From assembly GCF_014199525.1 (NCBI RefSeq), contig NZ_JACHNU010000005.1:186001-250000 (forward strand): a stretch of DNA of 64,000 nucleotides. The letters run 5' to 3'. Within the stretch, counting starts at the first letter, position 1. The number at the start of each line of letters is the position of its first letter. The position numbers were made by a program, and so were the translations under genes. The notes below the pieces were generated by a model. That model was not told the origin of the DNA. It was given only the letters and a program-made list of their open reading frames with translations, and did not search any database. This stretch comes from Conexibacter arvalis (lineage in GTDB: Bacteria; Actinomycetota; Thermoleophilia; Solirubrobacterales; Solirubrobacteraceae). Below are positions 30,264-39,162 of the stretch, piece by piece.

Positions 30264-31001
30264 TCAGCGCTGGGGGATGAACTCCGGGACGTCGAGGTCG
30301 TCGTCGGAGCGGCGGCGGGTGCCGTTGCGCGGGGCGCGGTCGCGCTCCCAGCCGCGGTCGCGTGAGCGATCGGCCTCGCGTGAGCGGCGGCGCGCCGGCT
30401 CGGGGTCGGGGTCGACCTCGGAGATCCGCGACGACAGCTGGTGGTGGACCTTCAGGACGTCGCGCAGCAGGCGCTCGGCGTTCGCTCTCAGCGAGCCGCC
30501 CAGCTCGCGCAGGTTCTCGGTCAGCTCGACGCCCTCGGCGCGCACGTCGCCGGCGACGACGCGGGCCTCGCTCGCCAGCTCGCGCGCGCGGCGCTCGCCG
30601 TCGGCGCGCTTGTCGGCCGCCCACGCCTCGGCCTCCTTGCGGATCTCGCGCGCGTCGTGCTCGGCTGCCGCTCGGACCTCCGCGGCCTCGGCGGTCGCGG
30701 TCGTCTTCACGCGCGCGGCCTCGCCTCTGGCCTCGGCGACGAGGCGCTCGGCGAGCTTTCTCGCCTCGGCGACGATGTCGCCGGCCTCCTCCTCGGCCGC
30801 GGCGACGCGGAAGCCGGCGGCGCGGTCGGCCTCGGCGATCCGCTCGCGCATCCGTTCCTCGGCCTCGGCGCGCAGTCTCGCCGCGGTCTCCTCGGCGGCG
30901 GAGATGATCATCGCGACGCGGTTGGCGGAGACGGACGCCGGCTGCTGCGCCTCCGTCGGCGCGCCGGGAGTGGGGGAGGACTCGTCGGCCATCGTGGGCA
31001 T
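30264..31001 (-). CDS. Long coiled-coil protein, DivIVA-like style
   Basis: A 245-residue Ala/Glu/Arg-rich protein. It is almost one continuous coiled coil from about residue 25 to 190 (EETAARLRAEAEERMRERIA and similar), with a short Pro/Ser N-terminus and an Arg/Asp-rich disordered C-terminus ending EFIPQR. Actinobacterial DivIVA/Wag31-like proteins look similar, but the diagnostic N-terminal lipid-binding motif is not evident. Start at 31001 or 30992 (both ATG). It is divergent from leuS, 99 bp away. Confidence 0.6.
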   Translation of the reverse strand: MPTMADESSPTPGAPTEAQQPASVSANRVAMIISAAEETAARLRAEAEERMRERIAEADRAAGFRVAAAEEEAGDIVAEARKLAERLVAEARGEAARVKTTATAEAAEVRAAAEHDAREIRKEAEAWAADKRADGERRARELASEARVVAGDVRAEGVELTENLRELGGSLRANAERLLRDVLKVHHQLSSRISEVDPDPEPARRRSREADRSRDRGWERDRAPRNGTRRRSDDDLDVPEFIPQR

Positions 31002-31100
31002 GGTAAAGGGCCGGCGCCGCCGGCTCTTTCAGGCGCGTCCGCGTGCGCGCGCGACCACGCCCCGGCCGGCCCAGCGGCGCACGATACCCTTCGACGCCGA

Positions 31101-33563
31101 ATGACCGAACTGCGCGAGCTGAGATACGAGCCGAAGGCGATCGAGCCGAAGTGGCAGCGGGTGTGGGAAGAGGAGCGCACCTGGGAGGCCTCCAACGAGG
31201 ACGACGGCCGCCCGAAGCACTACGTGCTCGAGATGCTGCCGTACCCCAGCGGCGAGCCCCACATGGGCCACCTCAAGAACTACGCCCTCGGCGACGCCGT
31301 CGCGCACTTCAGCCGCCGCATCGGCCGGCGCGTGCTGCACCCGATGGGCTACGACGCCTTCGGCCTGCCCGCCGAGAACAACGCGATCAAGACCGGCGAG
31401 CACCCGCGCGAGGCGACCGCGAAGTCGATCGCCTCCTTCCAGCGCCAGTTCAGAGAGTGGGGCATCTCGATCGACTGGTCGCGCGAGTTCGGCACCCACG
31501 AGCCCCGCTACTACCGCTGGACCCAGTGGCTGTTCCTGCAGCTGCAGGAGCGCGGCCTCGCGTACAAGAGAGAGGGCGCCGTCAACTGGTGCCCGAACGA
31601 CCAGACCGTCCTCGCCAACGAGCAGGTCGTCGACGGCCGCTGCGAGCGCTGCGGCTTCGAGGTCGAGCAGCGCCAGCTCGAGCAGTGGTACTTCCGCATC
31701 ACCGACTACGCCGACCGGCTGCTGGAGGATCTCGACGAGATCCAGTGGCCCGAGCACGTCAAGACGATGCAGCGCAACTGGATCGGGCGCTCGGAGGGCG
31801 CGCAGGTCGCCTTCCACAACCCCGACCTCGGCATCGACTACCCGGTCTTCACGACCCGCCCCGACACGCTCTTCGGCGCGACCTTCTTCGTCATGTCGCC
31901 CGAGCACCCCGACGTGCTCAGGCTGGCCGCCGGCACCGAGCACGAGCAGGCGGTGCGCGACTACGTCAGGCACGCGCAGACGGAGTCGGCCGAGGAGCGC
32001 GGTGCCGCCGACAAGGCGAAGACCGGCGTCCCGCTCGGCCGCTCGGTCGTCAACCCCGTCAACGGCGAGTCGATCCCGATGTGGGTCGCCGACTACGTCC
32101 TGATGGAGTACGGCACCGGCGCGATCATGGCCGTCCCGGGCCACGACGAGCGCGACCACGAGTTCGCGACCGTCCACGGCCTGCCGATCAAGCGCGTGAT
32201 CGCCGGCCCGGAGGGCGAGGACGAGCTGCCCTACAGCGGCGACGGCACGATCGTCGACTCCCACCCCGACTTCGACGGGCTGCCCAACCGCGAGGCGCTG
32301 AGCGCGATCGTCGCCTGGCTCGACCGCGAGGGCAAGGGCCACAGATCGATCAACTACCGCCTGCGCGACTGGCTCGTCTCGCGCCAGCGCTACTGGGGCT
32401 GTCCGATCCCCGTCGTCTACTGCGACGCCTGCGGGATGGAGCCGGTGCCGACCGACCAGCTGCCGGTCGAGCTGCCCGACGTCAGCGACTACAAGCCGAG
32501 AGGACGCTCGCCGCTGGCGGCCGCCGAGGAGTGGGTCGCGACGACCTGCCCGAGATGCGGCGGCCCCGCCCGGCGCGAGACGGACACGATGGACACGTTC
32601 GTCGACTCCTCCTGGTACTTCCTGCGCTACTGCGATGCCAACAACGACGCGGCGGCGTGGGATCGCGACGTCCTCAACCGCTGGATGCCGGTCGACCAGT
32701 ACATCGGCGGCGTCGAGCACGCGATCCTCCACCTGCTGTACGCGCGCTTCTTCACGAAGGCGTTCGCCGACATGGAGCTGCTCGACTTCCAGGAGCCGTT
32801 CCAGGCGCTCTTCACCCAGGGCATGATCACGCGCGACGGCGCCAAGATGTCCAAGTCGAAGGGCAACGTCATCAGCCCGGCGACCTACGTCGACAGATAC
32901 GGCGCCGACACAGCCCGCTGCTACATCCTCTTCATCGGCCCGCCCGACCAGGACGCGGACTGGTCTGACGAAGGCGTCGAGGGCGTCCACCGCTTCCTCG
33001 CGCGCCTGTGGCGTCTCGGCGTCGAGGTCGGCGTCGGGCCGGCCGACTCGCCGGCGACCGGCGCCGCCTTGAGCGACGCCGACGGCGCGCTGGCGCGCAA
33101 GGCCCACTGGGCGATCGACAAGGTCACGGCCGACGTCTCCGGCCGCTTCGCCTTCAACACCGCGATCTCGGCGGTGATGGAGCTCGTCAACGAGTGCTAC
33201 CGCCACCGCGAGCAGGCATCGCCGGAGGTGCAGCGGTTCGCGGTCGCGACGGCGGCCTCGCTGATCTTCCCGTTCGCTCCCCACACCGCCAGCGAGGTCT
33301 ACGAGCTGGTGACCGGCGGGCGCGTCTGGGAGCAGCCGTGGCCGAGAGCCGACCCGGCGATGCTGACGACCGACACCTTCGAGCTCGTCGCGCAGGTCAA
33401 CGGCAAGGTCCGCGACCGCCTCACCGCGCCGACCGACGCGACGAAGGACCAGCTCGAGCAGCTCGCCCGCACCGCCCCGAACGTCGTCGCGCACGTCGAC
33501 GGCAAGGAGGTCGTGAAGGTGATCGTCGTGCCGGGCAAGCTCGTCAACCTCGTCGTTCGGTAG
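31101..33563 (+). CDS. leuS: Leucyl-tRNA synthetase
   Basis: An 820-residue class Ia synthetase that charges tRNA-Leu. The HIGH-type motif YPSGEPHMGHLKNY is near residue 47, the CP1 editing domain has TTRPDTLFGATFF near residue 251, a zinc-like WCPNDQTVLANEQV segment and a second CxxC insert (CDACGMEP) are present, and KMSKS is at 582-586. The anticodon-binding C-terminus reads LVAQVNGKVRDRL. The ATG at 31101 has a -10-like TACCCT 10 bases upstream and no ribosome-binding site, suggesting a leaderless mRNA. The open frame before it is antisense to the coiled-coil gene. Confidence 0.97.
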   Translation: MTELRELRYEPKAIEPKWQRVWEEERTWEASNEDDGRPKHYVLEMLPYPSGEPHMGHLKNYALGDAVAHFSRRIGRRVLHPMGYDAFGLPAENNAIKTGEHPREATAKSIASFQRQFREWGISIDWSREFGTHEPRYYRWTQWLFLQLQERGLAYKREGAVNWCPNDQTVLANEQVVDGRCERCGFEVEQRQLEQWYFRITDYADRLLEDLDEIQWPEHVKTMQRNWIGRSEGAQVAFHNPDLGIDYPVFTTRPDTLFGATFFVMSPEHPDVLRLAAGTEHEQAVRDYVRHAQTESAEERGAADKAKTGVPLGRSVVNPVNGESIPMWVADYVLMEYGTGAIMAVPGHDERDHEFATVHGLPIKRVIAGPEGEDELPYSGDGTIVDSHPDFDGLPNREALSAIVAWLDREGKGHRSINYRLRDWLVSRQRYWGCPIPVVYCDACGMEPVPTDQLPVELPDVSDYKPRGRSPLAAAEEWVATTCPRCGGPARRETDTMDTFVDSSWYFLRYCDANNDAAAWDRDVLNRWMPVDQYIGGVEHAILHLLYARFFTKAFADMELLDFQEPFQALFTQGMITRDGAKMSKSKGNVISPATYVDRYGADTARCYILFIGPPDQDADWSDEGVEGVHRFLARLWRLGVEVGVGPADSPATGAALSDADGALARKAHWAIDKVTADVSGRFAFNTAISAVMELVNECYRHREQASPEVQRFAVATAASLIFPFAPHTASEVYELVTGGRVWEQPWPRADPAMLTTDTFELVAQVNGKVRDRLTAPTDATKDQLEQLARTAPNVVAHVDGKEVVKVIVVPGKLVNLVVR

Positions 33564-33566
33564 CCC

Positions 33567-34190
33567 ATGGAATCGGGGGCTGCGCGCGTCGCTGAGCGCG
33601 CGCACGTCGCCGTGATCGGCCCCGGCGACCCGTCGGAGGAGGAGCGCGCGCAGGCCTTCAAGGTCGGCGCGCTGCTCGGCCGCGCGGGTGCCGTCGTCGT
33701 CTGCGGCGGCCTCGGCGGGGTGATGGAGGAGGTCTGTCGCGGCGCGAGGTCGGCGGTGGGGGCGGGCGGTCGTGCTGAGGCGGGCGGTCGCGCTGGGGCG
33801 GGCGGCCGCACTGGGGCGGGCGGCCGCGGCGGCGAGGCGGCACCCGACATCGGCGCCCGCTCCACCGGCGCGCCAGCCGAGCCGGTCACGATCGGCATCC
33901 TGCCGGGGCTCGACCGCCGCGACGCCAACCCGTTCGTCGACGTCGCGATCCCGACCGGGCTCGGAGAGCTGCGCAACGGACTGGTCGTGCGCGCCTCCGA
34001 CGCGGTGATCGCGATCGGCGGCGCCTTCGGCACGCTGTCGGAGATCGCGCTCGCGCTGAAGGCCGGCAGACGGGTCGTCGGCCTCGGCACGTGGGAGCTG
34101 GCGCGCGACGGCGTCGCCGACACCACCGTCGTCGCCGCGACCGATCCCGCCGACGCCGTCGCGATCGCGCTCGACGCCGCGCGGCGCTGA
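33567..34190 (+). CDS. TIGR00725-like SLOG/LOG-family protein
   Basis: A 207-residue Rossmann-like protein related to the DprA/LOG superfamily. AVIGPG and VVVCGGLGGVMEEVCRGA form the nucleotide-binding half, and GLGELRNGLVVRASDAVIAI with GGAFGTLSEIALALK form the second. A Gly/Arg/Ala low-complexity insert (GAGGRAEAGGRAGAGGRTG, about 68-90) interrupts the fold between the two halves and is encoded by a GC-rich tandem repeat. It lies 3 bp after leuS, so it is probably cotranscribed with it. Function is unknown; competence genes comEA and comEC follow. Confidence 0.75.
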   Translation: MESGAARVAERAHVAVIGPGDPSEEERAQAFKVGALLGRAGAVVVCGGLGGVMEEVCRGARSAVGAGGRAEAGGRAGAGGRTGAGGRGGEAAPDIGARSTGAPAEPVTIGILPGLDRRDANPFVDVAIPTGLGELRNGLVVRASDAVIAIGGAFGTLSEIALALKAGRRVVGLGTWELARDGVADTTVVAATDPADAVAIALDAARR

Positions 34191-34226
34191 GGCGGGCTGC
34201 GGGCGCGGTCGACGCGACCGACCGTC

Positions 34227-34386
34227 GGTCCTCGCGCGGCGCAGCTGCGCTCGGCGGAGGGCGGGGCGAGCGACCGACCCTTGGTCCTCGCGCGGCGCAG
34301 CTGCGCTCGGCGGAGGGCGGGGCGAGCGACCGACCCTTGGTCCTCGCGCGGCGCAGCTGAGATCGGCGGAGGGCGGGGCGAGCGTG
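34227..34386. repeat. 56-bp tandem repeat upstream of comEA
   Basis: A 56-bp unit starting GGTCCTCGCGCGGCGCAGCT is repeated at 34227-34282 and 34283-34338 with a partial, slightly changed third copy to about 34386. Each unit holds the palindrome GCGCAGCTGCGC. It fills most of the gene-free gap 34191-34493. A TAGCGT -10-like hexamer at 34478-34483, ten bases before the comEA GTG, is the only promoter candidate. Confidence 0.85.
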
Positions 34387-34493
34387 GTGTGCGGTCCTTG
34401 CGAATCGCGGCTCATTCTCCGCAGCGGCGCGTGCGTCGCTGCGCGAAGACGCGTGGCGCCGGCACGGCGCGCGGCCGTAGCGTGGGGCGAACC

Positions 34494-35249
34494 GTGCCGC
34501 AGCCGACCAAGCCCCAACTCGCGCTCTACGCCGCCTTCGCGATCGCCGTCCTGGTGATCGGCTCCCGCTTCCTGCGCGAGAGCGGCGACGGGACTGGCGG
34601 CGCCGCGCCGCCGGCGCTCGACATGGGGGCGGGCTCGCCGGACGGCGCGTCGGGGGCGGGCGGGGCGCCCGCCGGGGGCGGAGTGGCGGCGGGCGGGGCC
34701 GATCCGCTCGCGGGCGGTGGGGCCGTGGACGGCGGTGCGGCGGCGGGCGGCGATGCGGCGGCGCTCGCGGGCGAGGGCGCGCTCGTCGTCGACGTGAAGG
34801 GGGCGGTCAGGAGGCCCGGCGTCTACCGGCTCGCTGCCGGGGCGCGCGCGATCGACGCCGTCCGACGGGCCGGCGGCATGACCGGCCGCGCGGACCGGCT
34901 CGGCGTCAACCTCGCGGCGCGGCTGAGCGACGGCGGCGAGGTCGTCGTGCCGCGACGCGGACAGGGCGGCGCGCTCGGGGTCGGCGGCGTGCCGTCTTCC
35001 GGTGGCGGCGCGCCGGGCGGAGCGAGCGGAAGCGGCGCCGGCGACCCGGCAGGGCCGCTGCAGATCGACATCAACACCGCCAGCGCCCAGGAGCTGGAGC
35101 AGCTCGACGGCGTCGGACCGGCGACGGCGGCGAAGATCATCGCCTACCGAGAGCTCCACGGCGGCTTCCGCTCGATAGAGGAGCTCGACGAGGTCTCGGG
35201 GATCGGCGAGGCGAAGCTCGCCGCGATCCGCACCCAGCTCGGCAGATGA
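34494..35249 (+). CDS. comEA: ComEA-family DNA-binding competence protein
   Basis: A 251-residue protein with an N-terminal membrane helix (LALYAAFAIAVLVIGSRFL), a long Gly/Ala linker, an SLBB domain (LVVDVKGAVRRPGVYRLAAG) and a C-terminal double HhH motif (DINTASAQELEQLDGVGPAT, EVSGIGEAKLAAIR) that binds DNA. In transformable bacteria it captures incoming DNA outside the membrane. GTG start at 34494. It overlaps comEC by 4 bases. Confidence 0.93.
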   Translation: MPQPTKPQLALYAAFAIAVLVIGSRFLRESGDGTGGAAPPALDMGAGSPDGASGAGGAPAGGGVAAGGADPLAGGGAVDGGAAAGGDAAALAGEGALVVDVKGAVRRPGVYRLAAGARAIDAVRRAGGMTGRADRLGVNLAARLSDGGEVVVPRRGQGGALGVGGVPSSGGGAPGGASGSGAGDPAGPLQIDINTASAQELEQLDGVGPATAAKIIAYRELHGGFRSIEELDEVSGIGEAKLAAIRTQLGR

Positions 35250-37042
35250 CGGCGAGGATCGCCCTCGCCGCGGCGCGGGCGCTCGAGACGCTCCGCGCGC
35301 ATCCACGTCACGTCGTGCTCGCGGCCTTCGTCGCCGGCCTGCTCGCGATCGGGCTCGAGCCGGGACCGGTCATCCTGCTCGCCGTCGCGGCGGCGGTGTT
35401 CGCCGGACGGGCCGGAGTCGCCGCGCTCGCGGCGGCCGCGGTCGTCGTCGGCGCGATCGGCGGTCAGGCGCGCCTCGCTGCACTCGACCGCACCGTGCTG
35501 CCGCCGCTGTTCGGCGCGACCGTCGTCGCCGAGGCCGAGATGCTCGAGCAGCCCCGCCCGCTCCAGCACGGCGCGACCGTGCTCGTGACGCTGCGCGCGC
35601 TGGCGGTTGAGCCCGGCGCGGCCGGCGGCTCGGGGGCGGCGGGAGGGAGCGTCGGGGCGGGGGAGGCCGGCGGCTTTTGGCCGCGAGCGGGAGGGAGCGC
35701 GCTGGCGGGCGAGGTCGGCGCGGCCGGCGGCTCCTGGCCGCGAGCGGACGGGAGCGCGCTGGCGGTCGAGGCCGGCGCGGCCGGCGGCTCCGGGCTGGCG
35801 GCGCGCGGGCAGGCGGCGGCGGCCGTGGTTCCCGGCGCGGCGGGGGAGCGGGTGATGGTGCGGGTGCGCAGCTCGACGCCGTGGCCGGAGGCGGCGACCG
35901 GCGCGGTCGTGCGGCTGCGGGGACGGCTGCGAGCGCTCGGCCCGTTCGAGCGCCACTACGCGCGCAAGGGCGCCCACGCGGCGGTGACGCTCGACGCCGC
36001 GGTCGCGACCGGCGGGCGCCGCGGCGGCATCTGGCGGCTGGTCGACGAGATCCGCGGCCGGGCCGAGCGGGCGCTCGCGGAAGGGCTGCCGGCGGCGCAG
36101 GCGGCGCTGCTGCGCGGGATGGTGCTCGGGCAGGACGAGGCGCTCGACGACCGCACCCGCGACGAGTTCCGCGACTCGGGGCTCGCGCACATCCTCGCCG
36201 CATCCGGGCAGAACGTGGCGCTGCTGCTCGCGCTCGCGCTCCCGCTGCTGACCTTCGCCGGCCTCGGGCTGCGCGCGCGGCTCGCCGTCGCCCTGCTGCT
36301 GATCGCGCTGTACGTGCCGCTCGCCGGCGGCGGGCCGTCGATCCAGCGCGCCGGCGTGATGGGCGCCGCGACGACCGTCGCGGCGCTCGCGGGTCGGCCG
36401 TCGTCGCGCTGGTACGCGCTGCTGCTCGCGGCTGCGGCCACCCTGCTGCTCAACCCGCGCGCCTCGAGCGATCCCGGCTGGCAGCTGAGCTTCGTCGCCG
36501 TCGCCGCGATCGCGCTGGCGACGCCGGCGGCGAGCGCGCTGCTGCGGCGCCGCGGCGCGCCCGCGGCGCTCGCCGACGCCACTGCGATCGCGTTCGCGGC
36601 GACGCTCGGGACCGCGCCGCTGCTCGCGTTCCACTTCGAGCAGTTCTCGGCCGTCTCGCTGCCGGCGAACGTCGTCGCCGCGCCGGCGATCGCGCCGGTG
36701 ATGTGGCTCGGGATGCTCGCGGCGGCGGTCGGCCAGGCCGCCCCGGCCATCGCGCTGCCGCTCAACGCCGTCAACGCCTACCTGCTCGCGTTCGTCGGCG
36801 CGGTCGCGCATGTCGCCGCCGGCCTGCCGTACGCGAGCGTCGAGGTCGTCGTGCCCGGAATCCGCGGGCTGATCAGCCTCTATCTCGCCGCGGCGCTGCT
36901 CGTCGCGCTGCTGCGTTCCGGCGCCGCGCCGTGGCGGCTCGCGTCGTCGGGGCGCTGGACGAGGAACGGCGCGAGCAGGCCCGGAACGGCCTCCTCGGCA
37001 AACGCGACGGCCTCCTCAGAGCCGACGTCGACGACCCGATAG
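35246..37042 (+). CDS. comEC: ComEC/Rec2 competence channel, lacking the C-terminal MBL domain
   Basis: A 598-residue polytopic protein with two N-terminal helices and a DUF4131-like region. A 19-residue repeat insert (SALAGEVGAAGGSWPRADG type, about 125-195) follows, then the competence domain with GMVLGQDEALDD, FRDSGLAHILAASGQNVALL and about ten helices. The usual ComEC C-terminal metallo-beta-lactamase domain is missing: coding potential ends near 36935 and the last 35 codons are antisense to the neighbouring PH-domain gene, overlapping it by 163 bases. It should form the DNA-uptake pore; loss of the MBL domain may be truncation or a lineage trait. Confidence 0.87.
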   Translation: MTARIALAAARALETLRAHPRHVVLAAFVAGLLAIGLEPGPVILLAVAAAVFAGRAGVAALAAAAVVVGAIGGQARLAALDRTVLPPLFGATVVAEAEMLEQPRPLQHGATVLVTLRALAVEPGAAGGSGAAGGSVGAGEAGGFWPRAGGSALAGEVGAAGGSWPRADGSALAVEAGAAGGSGLAARGQAAAAVVPGAAGERVMVRVRSSTPWPEAATGAVVRLRGRLRALGPFERHYARKGAHAAVTLDAAVATGGRRGGIWRLVDEIRGRAERALAEGLPAAQAALLRGMVLGQDEALDDRTRDEFRDSGLAHILAASGQNVALLLALALPLLTFAGLGLRARLAVALLLIALYVPLAGGGPSIQRAGVMGAATTVAALAGRPSSRWYALLLAAAATLLLNPRASSDPGWQLSFVAVAAIALATPAASALLRRRGAPAALADATAIAFAATLGTAPLLAFHFEQFSAVSLPANVVAAPAIAPVMWLGMLAAAVGQAAPAIALPLNAVNAYLLAFVGAVAHVAAGLPYASVEVVVPGIRGLISLYLAAALLVALLRSGAAPWRLASSGRWTRNGASRPGTASSANATASSEPTSTTR

Positions 37043-39162
37043 CCGCCGCTTCCGGCCGCCGTCGTCGCCGTCAGGGTCGCCAGGCCCGCACGACGTTGGA
37101 AGGGGGAGCGCGACACCGTCCACCCGATCACGCCGTCCCGCTCCAGCGCGTACGTCCGTCGCACGAACGTCCCGTGGCGGGTGACGAGATGATCTCCCGC
37201 GACGCGATGCCCCAGCGAGCGGTACGCGTCGCGCCCGAGCAGCAGCGCCGGCACGGCCGCCGGAACGCCGACGAGCGGCGCCCAACCCGGCAGCAGGTCG
37301 AGCAGCAGCGGCCCGGCCGCGGCCAGCGCCGCGGCGAGCCCGACCGTCGCCCCTGCCGCCCGCACCAGCCGCCGCCGGAGCGCCGCGCGTGGATGCGGCG
37401 CGAGGTCGGCGAACAACCCCGGCACCTCCGTGTCGGCAGGTGGCGCGGATGGGGTGGGGCCGCTCCGGTCGGCCGGCTCGGCGCGTGGCGTGGGTGCGGT
37501 CCGGGTGGGCGGGCGGTCGGGGAGCGGCGTGGATCCGCTCCGGTCGGGTCGACGGTCGGCGAATGGCGTGGGTGCGGTCGGGGCGGCCGGGTGGTCGGGG
37601 AGCGGCGTGGATCCGCTCCGGTCGGGTCGACGGTCGGCGAATGGCGGCGGTGCGGTCGGGGCGGGCGGGGAGTCAGCGAAGGGCGCGGGTGCGTTCCGGG
37701 CGGGTGGACGGTCGGCGGGTGGCGTGGCGGCGCCGGGGGCACGCAGGACGGCTGCGGCGACCTGCTGCGCGTCGGTGCGCGGGGCGGCTGGGAGGAGGGC
37801 GTCGACGCGGGCGCTCTTGCCGTCGTCGGAGCCCTTGAGGCCGCTGACGATCGCGAGCAGCGACGCGCCGTCCGCGGCCCGCAGCGGCAGCGGCTGCGCC
37901 AGCTCGACGCCGCGCAGGCGCCGCTGCTCGATCGTGATCGAGCGCGCCGTCAGCAGGCCCCGCCGAACGTGAAGCGTGCCGCCGGGTTCGCGCGTCAACC
38001 GGAAGCCCCACCAGCTCTCGACGAAGACGGCGGTCGCCGCGACGACGCCGACGACGATCGCGACGAGCAGCAGCACCGTGACCGTCAACAGCAGCGGCAG
38101 GTCGTCGGCGCGGTCGAGCCCGTCGGTCGCCGCGTCACGGATGAAGCCCTCGCCGCCGAACGCGTCGAGCGCCTGGATGCCCGCGCCGAGCACGATCACC
38201 GGCAGCGCCAGCGTCCACGGCGACAGCAGGTGATACGGCAGCCACCTCCACCGGATCGTCGCCAGCGGCGCCTCCCCGACCACCGCGCCGCCCGCCGGGA
38301 GATCGTTGGCCCACCCGCCGCCCACGGACGCGCCGCCCGTCCACGTACCGCCGGCGGACATGCCGTCCGCCGTTGCGTCGCCCGCCGTCGCGGCGCCCGC
38401 CGTCGCGTCGCCCGCGGAGGCGCCGTCCGTCGCCGCGCCGCCCGCCGTCGCGTCGCCCGCGGAGGCGCCGTCCGCCGCCGCGCCGCCCGCCGTCGCGCCG
38501 CCCGCCGCTGAGCCGGCGCTGCGTGCCGCGGCGTCGGCTGGCTCCGCGACGGCGCGCGTCGTCGGGGCCGCGGCGGCCTGCGCGGGTGGTGTCGTCATGG
38601 CGCCGGACAGAAGCTCGGCGCGCAGGCGGGCGCCCTCGGGGGCGGGGACGGCGTCGAGTCTCAGACGCGCCTGGCCTGCCCGGCCGGTGCCGACCTCGAC
38701 GGTGGTGAGGCCGAAGAGGCGGTGCAGCGGCTTGGCGGTGACGTTGACGGTGCGGATCCGGTCGCGCGGGATCGACAGCTCGCTGCGTCGCAGCAGGCCG
38801 GATCGGACCTCGACGCGCTCGGCGGTGACGCGATAGCGGGTCGTCGCCCAGCTGACGAGGTCGAGCGCCGCGCGGACGCCGGCGCCGCCGAAGATCACCG
38901 CGAGCGCGATCGCCACCTGGACGTTGAGGTCGCCGCCGCCGATCACGAGCACGAACACGAGCGGCACGAGCGAGCCGGCGAGACGGACGCCGTGGACGGC
39001 GACCATCCGTCCCGCCAGCCGGCGCCAGCCGTCCGGGTCGCTCGCCGGCGACGGGTGCGCGGCGGCCTGCACGCTCCCGCCCGGCCCGCCCCCGCTCAGC
39101 CCGCCCCCGCTCGGCGCGCGCTCGCCGCCTGCCCCGAAGCGGTCGGACGCGTCGCCGCTCAC
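36880..39162 (-). CDS. Membrane protein with multiple PH (bPH_2/DUF304) domains, YdbT-like
   Basis: A 760-residue protein with three bacterial PH domains. They are marked by YRVTAERVEVRSGLLRRSEL, WWGFRLTREPGGTLHVRRGL and HRVAGDHLVTRHGTFVRRTY, each behind paired membrane helices. Linkers are expanded by repeats: a 15-residue Ala/Gly/Asp unit (about 205-265) and a 26-residue Pro/Arg/Asp unit (about 490-560). GTG start overlaps the stop of the upstream PH gene, the YdbS-YdbT arrangement. YdbT of Bacillus affects resistance to antimicrobial compounds; the mechanism is unclear. The C-terminal 50 residues overlap comEC on the other strand. Confidence 0.8.
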   Translation of the reverse strand: MSGDASDRFGAGGERAPSGGGLSGGGPGGSVQAAAHPSPASDPDGWRRLAGRMVAVHGVRLAGSLVPLVFVLVIGGGDLNVQVAIALAVIFGGAGVRAALDLVSWATTRYRVTAERVEVRSGLLRRSELSIPRDRIRTVNVTAKPLHRLFGLTTVEVGTGRAGQARLRLDAVPAPEGARLRAELLSGAMTTPPAQAAAAPTTRAVAEPADAAARSAGSAAGGATAGGAAADGASAGDATAGGAATDGASAGDATAGAATAGDATADGMSAGGTWTGGASVGGGWANDLPAGGAVVGEAPLATIRWRWLPYHLLSPWTLALPVIVLGAGIQALDAFGGEGFIRDAATDGLDRADDLPLLLTVTVLLLVAIVVGVVAATAVFVESWWGFRLTREPGGTLHVRRGLLTARSITIEQRRLRGVELAQPLPLRAADGASLLAIVSGLKGSDDGKSARVDALLPAAPRTDAQQVAAAVLRAPGAATPPADRPPARNAPAPFADSPPAPTAPPPFADRRPDRSGSTPLPDHPAAPTAPTPFADRRPDRSGSTPLPDRPPTRTAPTPRAEPADRSGPTPSAPPADTEVPGLFADLAPHPRAALRRRLVRAAGATVGLAAALAAAGPLLLDLLPGWAPLVGVPAAVPALLLGRDAYRSLGHRVAGDHLVTRHGTFVRRTYALERDGVIGWTVSRSPFQRRAGLATLTATTAAGSGGYRVVDVGSEEAVAFAEEAVPGLLAPFLVQRPDDASRHGAAPERSSATSSAAAR

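Noticed and set aside
30441-31100. Long open frame upstream of leuS in the same frame
   Set aside because: It is antisense to the coiled-coil gene 30264-31001; the LeuRS N-terminus begins at the ATG at 31101.
31029-35306. Very long minus-strand open frame (over 1400 codons)
   Set aside because: High-GC shadow antisense to leuS, the SLOG gene and comEA; Arg/Asp/Leu-rich composition with no domain pattern.
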